DNA of 52,641 bases from JBMNTU01 sp050945895. Its GTDB lineage: Bacteria; Bacillota; Clostridia; Christensenellales; Christensenellaceae. The stretch lies in assembly GCA_050945895.1 (NCBI GenBank), contig JBMNTU010000002.1:1-52641 (forward strand), given 5' to 3'. Within the stretch, counting starts at the first letter, position 1, and the number at the start of each line of letters is the position of its first letter. Shown piece by piece: positions 8,566-16,991 of this stretch. The position numbers and the translations under genes are program-made. The notes under the pieces are model-generated. The model saw nothing but the letters and a program-made list of their open reading frames with translations, had not been told where the DNA came from and did not search any database.

Positions 8566-9511
8566 ACCGGCAGGGCAAGGGGCCGGAATGGTATTTGATA
8601 TTGAACGCTACGCCATCGAAGATGGGCCGGGCATACGGACGCTTGTATTTTTGAAGGGGTGCCCGCTTGGATGTGTGTGGTGTGCCAACCCGGAATCGCA
8701 GAAAGCAACGCCCGACGTTTTCTTTTATGCGGACAAGTGCCGCGGATGCGGCCGCTGCATCGAGGGCTGCCCGCAAGGGGCGGTGCAGGCATCGGAAAAA
8801 TATGGGCTTACCGTAGACGAAGCGCTGTGTGTGCAGTGTGGGCAGTGTGCAAAAACATGCAGCTATGACGCGCGCAAACTTTCGGGCAAGAAAATGACGG
8901 CGGCGGAAGTTATAAGCGAAGTAATGAAAGACAAGCTGTTTTATGACGAATCGGGCGGAGGCGTAACGTTTTCGGGCGGCGAACCGTTCGTACAGCCGGC
9001 ATTTTTGCAGTCTCTGCTGCAATTGTCTAAAAAAGAAGGACTGCACACGGCAGTAGAAACATGCGGCATTATTCCGTTTTGGGAAAACAAGGAGGCGCTA
9101 GGGCTGCTGGACCTGGTGTTTTGTGACCTGAAGCATACGGACGACGCAAAGCATCGTGCATTTACCGGTGCGGGCAACGGGACAATCCTCCAAAACATCG
9201 AATATCTTTGTAATCATCACAAAAATGTGGTTTTGCGCGTGCCGTGTGTACCGGGGTTTAACGATACGGAGGCGGAAATGACGGACATATTCGGGTTTAT
9301 GCAAGGGCTGGGAAGCGGGCTGAAGCGGGTGGAGCTTTTGCCGTATCACCGGCTGGGAACGCACAAATACCAAAGTCTGTCTCGCGAGTATGCACTTTCC
9401 TCCGTGCTTCCGCTGGCAAAAAAGGACCTTTTGCCGTTTCGGGAGCTGGGCAGGCAAATGGGCCTTCCGGTGGCGATTGGTGCGGACGACGACAGCCTGG
9501 CCGAAAGCTAG
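8546..9511 (+). CDS. Glycyl-radical enzyme activating protein (radical SAM)
   Basis: This 321-residue activase has the radical SAM cluster motif CPLGCVWC (C39, C43, C46). Two ferredoxin-like 4Fe-4S cysteine sets follow (CRGCGRCIEGCP and CVQCGQCAKTC), as in activases of dehydratase-type glycyl radical enzymes. FSGGEP contacts S-adenosylmethionine. It should abstract hydrogen from the conserved glycine of the enzyme at 12112-14520. The start overlaps the aldolase gene by 20 bp; the in-frame ATG at 8588, behind AAGGGG, is an equally plausible start and would remove 14 residues. Confidence 0.93.
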   Translation: MSTDNGKPAGQGAGMVFDIERYAIEDGPGIRTLVFLKGCPLGCVWCANPESQKATPDVFFYADKCRGCGRCIEGCPQGAVQASEKYGLTVDEALCVQCGQCAKTCSYDARKLSGKKMTAAEVISEVMKDKLFYDESGGGVTFSGGEPFVQPAFLQSLLQLSKKEGLHTAVETCGIIPFWENKEALGLLDLVFCDLKHTDDAKHRAFTGAGNGTILQNIEYLCNHHKNVVLRVPCVPGFNDTEAEMTDIFGFMQGLGSGLKRVELLPYHRLGTHKYQSLSREYALSSVLPLAKKDLLPFRELGRQMGLPVAIGADDDSLAES

Positions 9512-9555
9512 CCAGGGACGAATAAGCGCAGGATAGCTGTATAAGAGGTGAAACA

Positions 9556-11031
9556 ATGAAGGAATTGAACCTGATTGCGTTTGACTGTGGGAATTCTTCT
9601 TTCCGGACGATTCTTGGACGGTTTGACGGCACAAAAATTGAAACGGAGGTCATCGGCCAGACGGAGCACCACGAGGTAGAGCTGACAGGGCGGCTGTACT
9701 GGGATGTGTTGCGGATGTTTCAAGGGCTTTCGGACGGAATGCGCATAGCGGCTGGAAAATGCGGAAATATCAGCAGCGCTGGCATTGCAACCTGGGGGAT
9801 TGACTTTGGAATAATCGGCGAGGACGGGCGGCTTTTATCCAACCCGCTTTCTTACCGGAACAGCCTGGGGCAACGGGCGCTCGAAACGCTGACTCAGCAG
9901 GAAAAAGATTTTATGTATTATGAAACGGGCATCCGCGACCACCAGATGAACACGGTTTACCAGATGATGGGGCTTCGGGCAGAATCGCCGGCGCTGTTTT
10001 CTTGTGCGAAAAAGTGCCTGCTTATGCCCGACCTTTTAAGCTATTTCTTTACGGGCGAGATGCGCGGAGAGCGTACGATTGCTTCTACAACCCAATACTA
10101 TAGCATGAAAACGAGGGAATATTCGGACGCGGTGCTCAACAAGCGGGAAATTGAAAAGGCGCTGCTTCCCGCGTTGATTGGCCATGGCGAAAAAATTGGC
10201 ATGCTGCGCGAAGAGATTGCAAAAGCAATGGAAATAACCCCGTTTCCGTTTATATGTGTACCCTCGCACGATACGGCTTGCGCGGCAGCCGGCGTTCCTG
10301 CGGCGGGGGATTTTGCGTTTATCAGCTCGGGCACATGGGGGTTGATTGGAACGGAGGAAAGCGAGCCGATCATCACGCAGGAAGTATATGATATGCAGCT
10401 TTCCAACGAAGGGGGCGTGTTTGGCACGGTTACGCTGCTTAAGAACGCAGCGGGCATGTTTGTTATCCAACGCATACGCAGGGAAATGAATGCGCGGGAC
10501 GGCTGCGTCTATCAGTGGGACGAAATCGTTGAAATGGCAAAGGCGGCGGAAAACGACAGCCTGGTGCTCGATTTGGACGACCCAAGGCTGTACAACCCGC
10601 AGAGCATGCTCCGGGGCATTCGCGAAGTATTGGCGGAGTCGGGCCAGGATGGAAGCTGTACGGACGGAGAGCTGATCCGCGCGGTATACGAGTCGATGGC
10701 GATGGCTTATAAATACACGGTCGAACAGCTGGAAACGGCGACGGGAAAAAACTATCCGGCAGTGCATATTGTGGGGGGAGGGGCGAAGAACAGCTTCCTC
10801 AACCAGCTTGCGGCAAATGCACTGCAAAAGAAAGTGGTCGCGGGGCCATACGAAGCGACCAGCATGGGGAATATGGGCGTGCAGCTTGTGTACCATGTGG
10901 AGGAGATCAACACGCTTGCAGACGTCCGGAGCGTGATATCGGCATCGGTGCATACGAAAGAGTTTGAACCGCAGGCGGCGTGCGACGTCGAAAAGTATTT
11001 GCGGTATAAAAGACTGGTGGGAAAAGGATGA
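9556..11031 (+). CDS. FGGY-family carbohydrate kinase, rhamnulokinase-like
   Basis: The 491-residue kinase resembles rhamnulokinase along its length: FDCGNSSFRT phosphate loop at the N-terminus, ATWGIDFGII, PLSYRNS, LLMPDLLSYFFTGE, VPSHDTACAA, FISSGTWGLIG and the C-terminal IVGGGAKNSFLNQLAA. Such enzymes phosphorylate a ketose at C1 with ATP, giving the substrate of the class II aldolase encoded two genes upstream. GAGGTGA precedes the ATG. Its stop overlaps the next start by four bases (ATGA). Fuculokinase or another ketose kinase remains possible. Confidence 0.88.
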   Translation: MKELNLIAFDCGNSSFRTILGRFDGTKIETEVIGQTEHHEVELTGRLYWDVLRMFQGLSDGMRIAAGKCGNISSAGIATWGIDFGIIGEDGRLLSNPLSYRNSLGQRALETLTQQEKDFMYYETGIRDHQMNTVYQMMGLRAESPALFSCAKKCLLMPDLLSYFFTGEMRGERTIASTTQYYSMKTREYSDAVLNKREIEKALLPALIGHGEKIGMLREEIAKAMEITPFPFICVPSHDTACAAAGVPAAGDFAFISSGTWGLIGTEESEPIITQEVYDMQLSNEGGVFGTVTLLKNAAGMFVIQRIRREMNARDGCVYQWDEIVEMAKAAENDSLVLDLDDPRLYNPQSMLRGIREVLAESGQDGSCTDGELIRAVYESMAMAYKYTVEQLETATGKNYPAVHIVGGGAKNSFLNQLAANALQKKVVAGPYEATSMGNMGVQLVYHVEEINTLADVRSVISASVHTKEFEPQAACDVEKYLRYKRLVGKG

Positions 11032-12071
11032 AAAAGGATCCGGGCAAGCAACTGAATATCCGGCAGATTGCTGAGCTGTGCGGCATTTCCATCGCCACGG
11101 TTTCGCGCGCGATGAACCACCCGGGCCGCGTTAGCAAAAAAACGCAGGAGAAGATAGACAAGGTCATCAAAGAATATGGATATGTACCCAACGAGCTTGC
11201 CAAGCAGCTTATTTCCAAAAAGACCAAGACGATTGCGCTGTTTACCTACGACATTGTAAACCCGTATTTTGCGCATATCATCCAGTATGTCAATACGCTT
11301 GCGTTCGACCATGACTATATGCTCATTATCTGCGATTCGCACCAGTCCATCGAACGAGAGGAAAAGTATTTGCAATACCTGATGGGCATACGCATTTCGG
11401 GCATTCTGTTTACGGAAGGCAAGCTGCATACGCGGGTAAGCGACGTTGCACGGCGCGTGCCCTGCGTTTCCATCGACCGTAAATTTGAAGTGGACGGGCA
11501 GGGTATTCCGCGGGTAACGTCGGACAACCATGCAGGCGGCGTAATGGCGACGGAGTATTTGCTTTCGCTGGGGCACAAAAGGATTGGGTTTTGCGGGTTG
11601 CAGGATGTAAGCACGTCGGAAGAGCGCTACAGGGGTTATGTCGACGCAATGAAAAAAAACGGGGCAGAAGTGGACGAGAAACTGACGTTTCGGTCGGGCG
11701 AAATGAATACGGTATTCGGCCGCGATGCGGTGGACTATTATATGGGGCTTGTGGAGCGGCCGACGGCGCTGCTTTGCTCCAACGACCTGATAGCCGAGGG
11801 AATCATCCGCGGGGCGGAGGAAAAGAATGTTTCCATCCCTGAAGAGCTTTCGGTGGTCGGCTTTGACGGGCTGCTTTCCGTACCGTTTGGAAAAACACTG
11901 ACAACGATTAAGCAGGATGTGGAGGGAATTGCGAAAAATGCGCTGGACAAGCTTCTTTTGCAGATAGATGGGAAAGAAGAAACAGACGGCGACATTATTC
12001 TTCCCGTCCGATTGGTAAAAGGGGATACGGTAGCAGCATGTAAACAGGAAGTAAATGTAAATCTCGAATAG
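11028..12071 (+). CDS. LacI-family transcriptional regulator
   Basis: A 347-residue LacI regulator. The DNA-binding headpiece (NIRQIAELCGISIATVSRAM, about residues 10-29) is followed by a hinge and a periplasmic-binding-like effector domain (IALFTYDIVNPYF, LGHKRIGFCG, ALLCSNDLIAEGI). It is translated from an ATGA overlap with the kinase gene, so it is made within the operon it probably controls. The 12-bp palindrome on the operon promoter at 7829-7840 is the best operator candidate. The inducer is likely a sugar or sugar phosphate of this pathway. Confidence 0.94.
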   Translation: MKKDPGKQLNIRQIAELCGISIATVSRAMNHPGRVSKKTQEKIDKVIKEYGYVPNELAKQLISKKTKTIALFTYDIVNPYFAHIIQYVNTLAFDHDYMLIICDSHQSIEREEKYLQYLMGIRISGILFTEGKLHTRVSDVARRVPCVSIDRKFEVDGQGIPRVTSDNHAGGVMATEYLLSLGHKRIGFCGLQDVSTSEERYRGYVDAMKKNGAEVDEKLTFRSGEMNTVFGRDAVDYYMGLVERPTALLCSNDLIAEGIIRGAEEKNVSIPEELSVVGFDGLLSVPFGKTLTTIKQDVEGIAKNALDKLLLQIDGKEETDGDIILPVRLVKGDTVAACKQEVNVNLE

Positions 12072-12111
12072 ATATAAGGATGGAGCCCATGCGGGAAAGG
12101 AGTTATGTGTT

Positions 12112-14520
12112 ATGAATACAAGGATCGAAAAGCTAAGGAAAAAGTTGTTTGACGAAAAACCGATGATTTGCCACGAGCGGGCAAAGTATTTTACCGAAGC
12201 GATGAAAGGAACGGAGGCGGAGCCGAATGCGCTGCGGCGGGCGCGGGCTTTTTGCCATGTGATGGAAAATATGACCATCTATGTGCAGGACGGCGAGCTG
12301 ATTGTGGGAAATACGGCGTCTACGCCCAAGGCGTCGCCGGTATTTCCGGAATATTCGGTGGACTGGATCCGCAAGGAGTTTAACGGCGACCCGTACCACT
12401 TTTACGAGCGGCCGGGCGACCGGTTCTGGTATACGGATGAAGCAAAAGAGGAGCTATTGAAGGTGCTCGACTACTGGGAGGGCAAGTCGCTTTACGAGAC
12501 GTTCCGTAAAATTTTACCAAAAGAATGCAACGATGCGTGGGATATTGGCGCAATCGACGATACATGGGTCTCTTCCGGCGGTATCGGTAATACTGTTGTT
12601 GATTTTGAGCTGGTATTAAAAGAAGGACTGAACGGTGTAATTGCCAAAGCAAAGGAGCGGCTTTCGCGCATAGACCTTACCCAGCCGGATACCTACCGCA
12701 AATATTGCTATTTGAACGCCATTATCCAGGCGAACGAGGGCGTTATCGCATTTGCCAACCGCTATGCGGACCGCTGCGAGGAACTGAGCTTTAAGGCAGA
12801 GGGCAAACGGCAGCAGGAGCTTTTAAACATGGCGCGCGTGTGCCGCAACGTGCCCGCAAACCCGGCGCAAAGCTTTCATGAGGCGGTGCAGGCGGTTTGG
12901 TTTGTGCTGATGGTGCAGCACATTGAAACAAACGGGCACAGCATTTCGTTTGGGCGGTTCGACCAGTACATCTATCCTTATTATAAGAAGGATATTGAAA
13001 GCGGAAAGATGACGCGCGATGATGCGCTGGAGCTTGTGGAAGCGATGTTCATCAAATGCAACGAGCTCAATAAGCTTAAATCGTGGGATGACACTTCGTT
13101 TTTCCTTGGCTACCAGATGTTTATCAACCTTGCGGTGGGCGGGCAGACTGCCGACGGAAGGGATGCAACCAACGAGCTTTCGTATATTATTGTGGAGGCG
13201 TGCGCCGACCTGAAGCTGTTTACGCCATCCGTTTCCATCAAGTGGTTTGAGGGCACGGACGACAGGTTTTTACACGAGGCGCTTATCGCGTTGCAGGAGC
13301 ACAAGGGTGGGCAGCCCGCATTCTACAACGACCTTGCGTTTATGGCTACGTTACGCAACATGGGCGTTGCGGAGGAAGACCTGCACAATTGGGTGCCCAA
13401 TGGCTGCATTGAAGCGTCCATCGGCGGCAAGTGGGACTTTGCCGCAAAGGGCCCGTGGCTGAACGTATGCAAGGTGGTGGAGCTTGCGCTGCATAACGGC
13501 ACCGACCCCGAAACGGGAATCGAAATTTTGCCGGGCGCGGGCAACATGGTGGAGCTTGGGCGTATGGAAGCCATTTGGGAAGAGTTTGTGCGGCAGATGA
13601 AAAACATCATCCGGCTGCAGGTTATTACAGAGCACGTCAACGACTACCTGCACTGCGAGATGGACCTCAACGCGTTTCGATCCTCGCTTGTTTCGGACTG
13701 CATCGAGCGCGGCATGGACATGGTAGAGGGCGGCAGTGTGTATGCGGCGGACGGCGGGCCGACGGCCGGTTCCATTACGGCGGGAGACTGCTTTGCTGCC
13801 ATCGAGCATGTCTGCTTTACAGAAAAGCTGTTGACGCTGGAGCAGCTGTACCACGCGCTTAAAACGAATTTTGAGGACGAATCGACCTCGCCGGCCGGTC
13901 CGGAAATTCTGGCAATTTTGCAAAACAAGACGCCTAAGTTTGGCAACGACGATGATCGTGCGGATGCGTGGTGCTTTAATGTGGAAGACCTGATTGGCCG
14001 CACCTACCGGTACGAGTGCAAAAGCTCTAAATATGGCAAAGGCCCTATTCCTGCGTGCTTCAGCTATAGCCAAACGCCTGTTTCGGGCAACATTGCGTTT
14101 GGGTCGTATGTAGGAGCGACGCCCAATGGAAGAAAGAAAGCCGAAGCGGTGAACAACGGTATTTCGCCGTCTAACGGAGCGGAGAAAAACGGCCCGACGG
14201 CTGTTATTAACTCGGTGGCAAAAATGCCCACAATTTGGGTGCAAAAGGGCGCAATTTTGAATATGCGGCTGATGCCCAACGTGCTCACTACCGAGCAGGG
14301 GCGGCAGCGTGCCATTGGGCTTATGAAATCGCTGTTTAAGCAAAAGGGCGAGCATATCCAGTTCAACGTGGTAGACAACGAAACGTATATCGAGGCGCAG
14401 CAGCACCCCGAAAATTACCAAGACCTGATGGTGCGTGTTTCGGGCTATAGCGCGCTTTTCACACCGCTTGCCAAAGCCGTGCAGGACGATGTGATTGCGC
14501 GGGCGCAGATGTCGCTGTAG
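12112..14520 (+). CDS. Glycyl radical enzyme, dehydratase/lyase-type, unknown substrate
   Basis: An 802-residue glycyl radical enzyme. G778 in VRVSGYSALF is the radical glycine. C432 in the NGCIEAS stretch is the thiyl cysteine, with E434 as the general base, a Cys-x-Glu pattern of dehydratases/lyases. Pyruvate formate-lyase has two adjacent cysteines, absent here. H276-S277 (NGHSISFGRF) match the His-Ser pair of glycerol dehydratase. By my recollection of that enzyme, however, its H164 is N160 here and its D447 aligns near K446, so the pocket differs. The upstream activase should install the radical. Conversion of a lactaldehyde-derived diol is one option; a different, possibly anionic substrate is another. 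AAAGGAG precedes the ATG. Confidence 0.9.
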   Translation: MNTRIEKLRKKLFDEKPMICHERAKYFTEAMKGTEAEPNALRRARAFCHVMENMTIYVQDGELIVGNTASTPKASPVFPEYSVDWIRKEFNGDPYHFYERPGDRFWYTDEAKEELLKVLDYWEGKSLYETFRKILPKECNDAWDIGAIDDTWVSSGGIGNTVVDFELVLKEGLNGVIAKAKERLSRIDLTQPDTYRKYCYLNAIIQANEGVIAFANRYADRCEELSFKAEGKRQQELLNMARVCRNVPANPAQSFHEAVQAVWFVLMVQHIETNGHSISFGRFDQYIYPYYKKDIESGKMTRDDALELVEAMFIKCNELNKLKSWDDTSFFLGYQMFINLAVGGQTADGRDATNELSYIIVEACADLKLFTPSVSIKWFEGTDDRFLHEALIALQEHKGGQPAFYNDLAFMATLRNMGVAEEDLHNWVPNGCIEASIGGKWDFAAKGPWLNVCKVVELALHNGTDPETGIEILPGAGNMVELGRMEAIWEEFVRQMKNIIRLQVITEHVNDYLHCEMDLNAFRSSLVSDCIERGMDMVEGGSVYAADGGPTAGSITAGDCFAAIEHVCFTEKLLTLEQLYHALKTNFEDESTSPAGPEILAILQNKTPKFGNDDDRADAWCFNVEDLIGRTYRYECKSSKYGKGPIPACFSYSQTPVSGNIAFGSYVGATPNGRKKAEAVNNGISPSNGAEKNGPTAVINSVAKMPTIWVQKGAILNMRLMPNVLTTEQGRQRAIGLMKSLFKQKGEHIQFNVVDNETYIEAQQHPENYQDLMVRVSGYSALFTPLAKAVQDDVIARAQMSL

Positions 14521-14540
14521 AAATATCATTATAATAAAGA

Positions 14541-14577
14541 AGGTTCCGGATGCATTCTTGTGTTCGGAGCCTTTTTA
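14541..14577 (+). terminator. Terminator after the glycyl radical enzyme gene
   Basis: AGGTTCCG (14541-14548) pairs with CGGAGCCT (14565-14572) with one G-U pair, followed by TTTT. It closes the operon that begins at 7794. Confidence 0.7.
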
Positions 14578-14618
14578 GTTGTATATGAGGATAACTGGTT
14601 GGAGCAATAAATTTATAA

Positions 14619-15041
14619 TTATAATATAGAAGCAAAAATACGAATGGCGGAAACAGCCAGAAAAACAGCGCCGACTACGATGGGCAGATAAAAATACCCG
14701 AGTGAGGAATTTTCGGCGACAACTGTTTCGGGAAACGCATCCGAATAGTACACGGTGTGTACCTGGCCCTCTTTGTATCTAAATGAACGGAGCGTATAGG
14801 AAGCGACTTCCCTTTCCTGCCCGTCTATAGTAATGGAGAACCACAAAAAGCGGGGCAGTTCGTGGGTGGTTCGTTTGGCGGCTTTTGGATGACGGATGAC
14901 CGTTGCGGTGTAAATACTGCCCGATTGTTTGATTTTTTTGATGGTTTTCAGATAGTGGATTCCCATGCACAGAGAAGTAATGCCAAAAAAAGGAAACATA
15001 AAATGGGTGAGCCATCTGAAATCCAAGTTTGTATTATTCAT
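14619..15041 (-). CDS. Small membrane protein, DUF3592-like
   Basis: The likely product has 140 residues and starts at ATG 15041 (MNNTNLDF). Two hydrophobic segments, near residues 13-30 and at the C-terminus, flank a soluble beta-rich part with TATVIRHP and VHTVYYSDAFPETVV. This layout resembles DUF3592 proteins of unknown function. A longer open frame to 15239 exists, but its extra N-terminus is cysteine-rich and lies in the S10 promoter region. No ribosome site precedes 15041; instead a TATACT box ends seven bases before the ATG, suggesting a leaderless transcript. It is convergent with the glycyl radical operon. Confidence 0.6.
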   Translation of the reverse strand: MNNTNLDFRWLTHFMFPFFGITSLCMGIHYLKTIKKIKQSGSIYTATVIRHPKAAKRTTHELPRFLWFSITIDGQEREVASYTLRSFRYKEGQVHTVYYSDAFPETVVAENSSLGYFYLPIVVGAVFLAVSAIRIFASIL

Positions 15042-15151
15042 AAAAGCAGTATAGCATGGAGCAAAACAAAAATCGAGATTACAATATCTTGTGGCCCAAG
15101 CGGGCAGCGGGCACAATTTTTCACACCAGCCCAAAAAAATAAAAAAAAGGC

Positions 15152-15180
15152 TTGAAATACGGTTTTGGGTCATGTATAAT
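15152..15180 (+). promoter_or_regulatory. Main promoter of the S10 operon
   Basis: TTGAAA (15152-15157) and a perfect TATAAT (15175-15180) are 17 bp apart, with an A-rich stretch just upstream that could act as an UP element. Confidence 0.8.
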
Positions 15181-15188
15181 TTATCACG

Positions 15189-15218
15189 TTGCGCTATGTG
15201 CGCATATTTGGGTATAAT
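15189..15218 (+). promoter_or_regulatory. Possible second S10 operon promoter
   Basis: A perfect -10 TATAAT (15213-15218) with a weak -35 TTGCGC (15189-15194) and an 18-bp spacer lies 38 bp downstream of the main promoter. Confidence 0.45.
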
Positions 15219-15261
15219 GCGGGAGGTTACCGGTGCCAACGGATAGTTTCCGCATAGTAAG

Positions 15262-15313
15262 CGCCCTTTTGGGCGGCTCCAAACAGGTTAAGCAGAAATG
15301 GAATTTCTGCTTA
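15262..15313 (+). promoter_or_regulatory. Structured 5' leader of the S10 operon (two hairpins)
   Basis: CGCCC-TTTT-GGGCG (15262-15275) is followed by an 11-bp perfect stem, TAAGCAGAAAT (15289-15299) with ATTTCTGCTTA (15303-15313), closing on a 3-base loop. No T run follows, so this is not a simple terminator. An autoregulatory site for a ribosomal protein such as L4 would fit by analogy with other S10 leaders, but is unproven. Confidence 0.55.
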
Positions 15314-15374
15314 GAAAAACAATAGGACACACACGGCTATGTGTATGTGCCCAATAAGGAGGAGTACATAATAA

Positions 15375-15683
15375 ATGGCAAGTCAGAGAATCAGAATCAA
15401 ACTGAAGGCGTATGACCACAACCTGATCGACCAGTCTGCGCAGCGTATTGTGGACACGGCAAAGCGCACGGGCGCTAAAATTTCCGGCCCGGTTCCGTTG
15501 CCTACGCGCAAAGAGGTCATCACGGTTTTGCGGGCAGTACATAAGTACAAGGATTCCCGCGAGCAGTTTGAAATCAAAACACACAAACGGTTAATCGATA
15601 TTTTGGAAGCCACCGCAAAGACGACGGACGCGCTGATGCGTCTCGACCTGCCGGCGGGCGTAGACATCGAAATAAAGCTCTAA
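15375..15683 (+). CDS. rpsJ: 30S ribosomal protein S10
   Basis: The 102-residue product matches S10 from RIRIKLKAYDHNLIDQSA to the C-terminus and has normal length. S10 sits in the 30S head and also pairs with NusB in transcription antitermination. AAGGAGGAG lies at 15356-15364. It is the first gene of the S10-spc-alpha cluster. The str operon genes (rpsL, rpsG, fusA, tuf) often found just upstream are not here; a promoter and leader lie there instead. Confidence 0.98.
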   Translation: MASQRIRIKLKAYDHNLIDQSAQRIVDTAKRTGAKISGPVPLPTRKEVITVLRAVHKYKDSREQFEIKTHKRLIDILEATAKTTDALMRLDLPAGVDIEIKL

Positions 15684-15711
15684 AATACGCAGGCGAAGGA
15701 GGTTTAAGAGT

Positions 15712-16338
15712 ATGAAAGCAATACTTGGTAAGAAAGTCGGGATGACGCAAGTCTTTTCGGAAGATGGAAGAGTTGTTCCCGTAACAGTTGTAAAAGCCGG
15801 TCCCTGCGTGGTCGTGCAAAAGAAGACTGTAGATAAAGACGGATATAACGCCATTCAGGTTGGTTTTGGCGAAGTGAAGGAAAAACGCGTCAACAAGCCG
15901 ACAATGGGGCAGTTCAAAAAAGCGGGGGTAGCCCCCACGAAATACATGCGCGAATTCCGGTCGGAGGATGCGTCCGAGCTGGAAGTGGGCGCAGAGATTA
16001 AAGCGGATATTTTTGAAGTGGGCGAAAAGATCGACGTTTCGGGCATTTCCAAGGGAAAAGGCTTCCAGGGCGTTATTGCGCGTTGGGGCCAGCACCGCGG
16101 GCCTATGAGCCACGGCTCGCGCTACCACAGGCGCCCCGGTTCGATGGGCGCGTGCGCAAGCCCGGCGAAGGTCATGAAGGGCAAACGGCTTCCCGGGCGC
16201 GGCGGGCACGACAAAGTGACCATCCAAAACCTGGAAGTGGTACGCGTGGATATGGATAAAGACCTGATCCTTGTAAAGGGTGCGATTCCCGGTGCTGCGG
16301 GCGGGCTTGTAACGATCCGGCATAGCGTGAAAGCTTAG
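15712..16338 (+). CDS. rplC: 50S ribosomal protein L3
   Basis: A 208-residue L3 with the N-terminal GKKVGMTQVF and the long loop GPMSHGSRYHRRPGSMG, which reaches toward the peptidyl transferase centre. L3 is an early assembly protein of the large subunit. The gene follows rpsJ by 28 bp with AAGGAGG before its ATG, and its length and order are normal. Confidence 0.98.
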   Translation: MKAILGKKVGMTQVFSEDGRVVPVTVVKAGPCVVVQKKTVDKDGYNAIQVGFGEVKEKRVNKPTMGQFKKAGVAPTKYMREFRSEDASELEVGAEIKADIFEVGEKIDVSGISKGKGFQGVIARWGQHRGPMSHGSRYHRRPGSMGACASPAKVMKGKRLPGRGGHDKVTIQNLEVVRVDMDKDLILVKGAIPGAAGGLVTIRHSVKA

Positions 16339-16370
16339 GCGCGGCAGAAAAAGGACGAGGAGGTAAGAAA

Positions 16371-16991
16371 ATGCCAAGTGTAACGATGTATAAGACCGAC
16401 GGCACAAAGGGCGGCAAAATAACCTTGAGCGACGAAGTGTTCGGCGGCAAAATAAATGAATCGATCATGCATGACGTGGTTGTGGCGCACCTTGCGAATA
16501 AAAGGCAGGGCACACAATCGGCGCTGACGCGTGCAGAAGTGCGCGGCGGTGGCATGAAGCCGTTCCGTCAAAAGGGAACGGGTCGTGCGCGCCAGGGTTC
16601 GTCCCGGCGTCCCGGAAACGAAGGCGGCGGCGTAGTGTTTGCGCCCAAGCCGCGGGATTATTCCAAAAAAGTAAACAAAAAGGTGAAACGCCTTGCAATT
16701 ATTTCGGCGCTTTCCAGCAAAGTGGCTGATGAAGACATCATCGTACTCGAAAAGCTGGAGATGAAAGCACCCAAAACAAAAGAGATGGTATCGATCCTAC
16801 AAAACCTGAAGGCAGAAAAAGCGCTTATTGTAACAGACGTCAAAAACGAAGATGTTGTGCGCTCTGCGGCCAATATCCAGGGCGTAAAAACGTCTCTTGC
16901 AACGACGCTTTCGGTGTACGATATACTGAAATACGACAAATTTATCATCACGCAGGAAGCGGCCAAGGCCATCGAGGAGGTATATGCATAA
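16371..16991 (+). CDS. rplD: 50S ribosomal protein L4
   Basis: A 206-residue L4. The tunnel loop (GGGMKPFRQKGTGRARQGS) is conserved and precedes the globular C-terminal domain. L4 lines the exit tunnel; in some bacteria it also represses its own operon through the S10 leader, which makes the hairpins at 15262-15313 relevant. The stop overlaps the rplW start by one base (TAATG), implying coupled translation. Confidence 0.98.
   Translation: MPSVTMYKTDGTKGGKITLSDEVFGGKINESIMHDVVVAHLANKRQGTQSALTRAEVRGGGMKPFRQKGTGRARQGSSRRPGNEGGGVVFAPKPRDYSKKVNKKVKRLAIISALSSKVADEDIIVLEKLEMKAPKTKEMVSILQNLKAEKALIVTDVKNEDVVRSAANIQGVKTSLATTLSVYDILKYDKFIITQEAAKAIEEVYA

Larger units (their letters stand above)
15042..15374 (+). 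other. Gene-free stretch: S10 operon control region
   Basis: This 333-bp gap holds the promoter region of the minus-strand gene at its left end. It also holds an A-rich tract (15131-15149), two sigma-A promoters reading toward rpsJ, and a leader with at least two hairpins. No additional coding sequence is convincing. Confidence 0.8.

Noticed and set aside
12112..14520. Pyruvate formate-lyase as the identity of the glycyl radical enzyme
   Set aside because: The active site has a single cysteine followed by Ile-Glu, not the Cys-Cys pair of pyruvate formate-lyase, and the neighbours are sugar kinase and aldolase genes.
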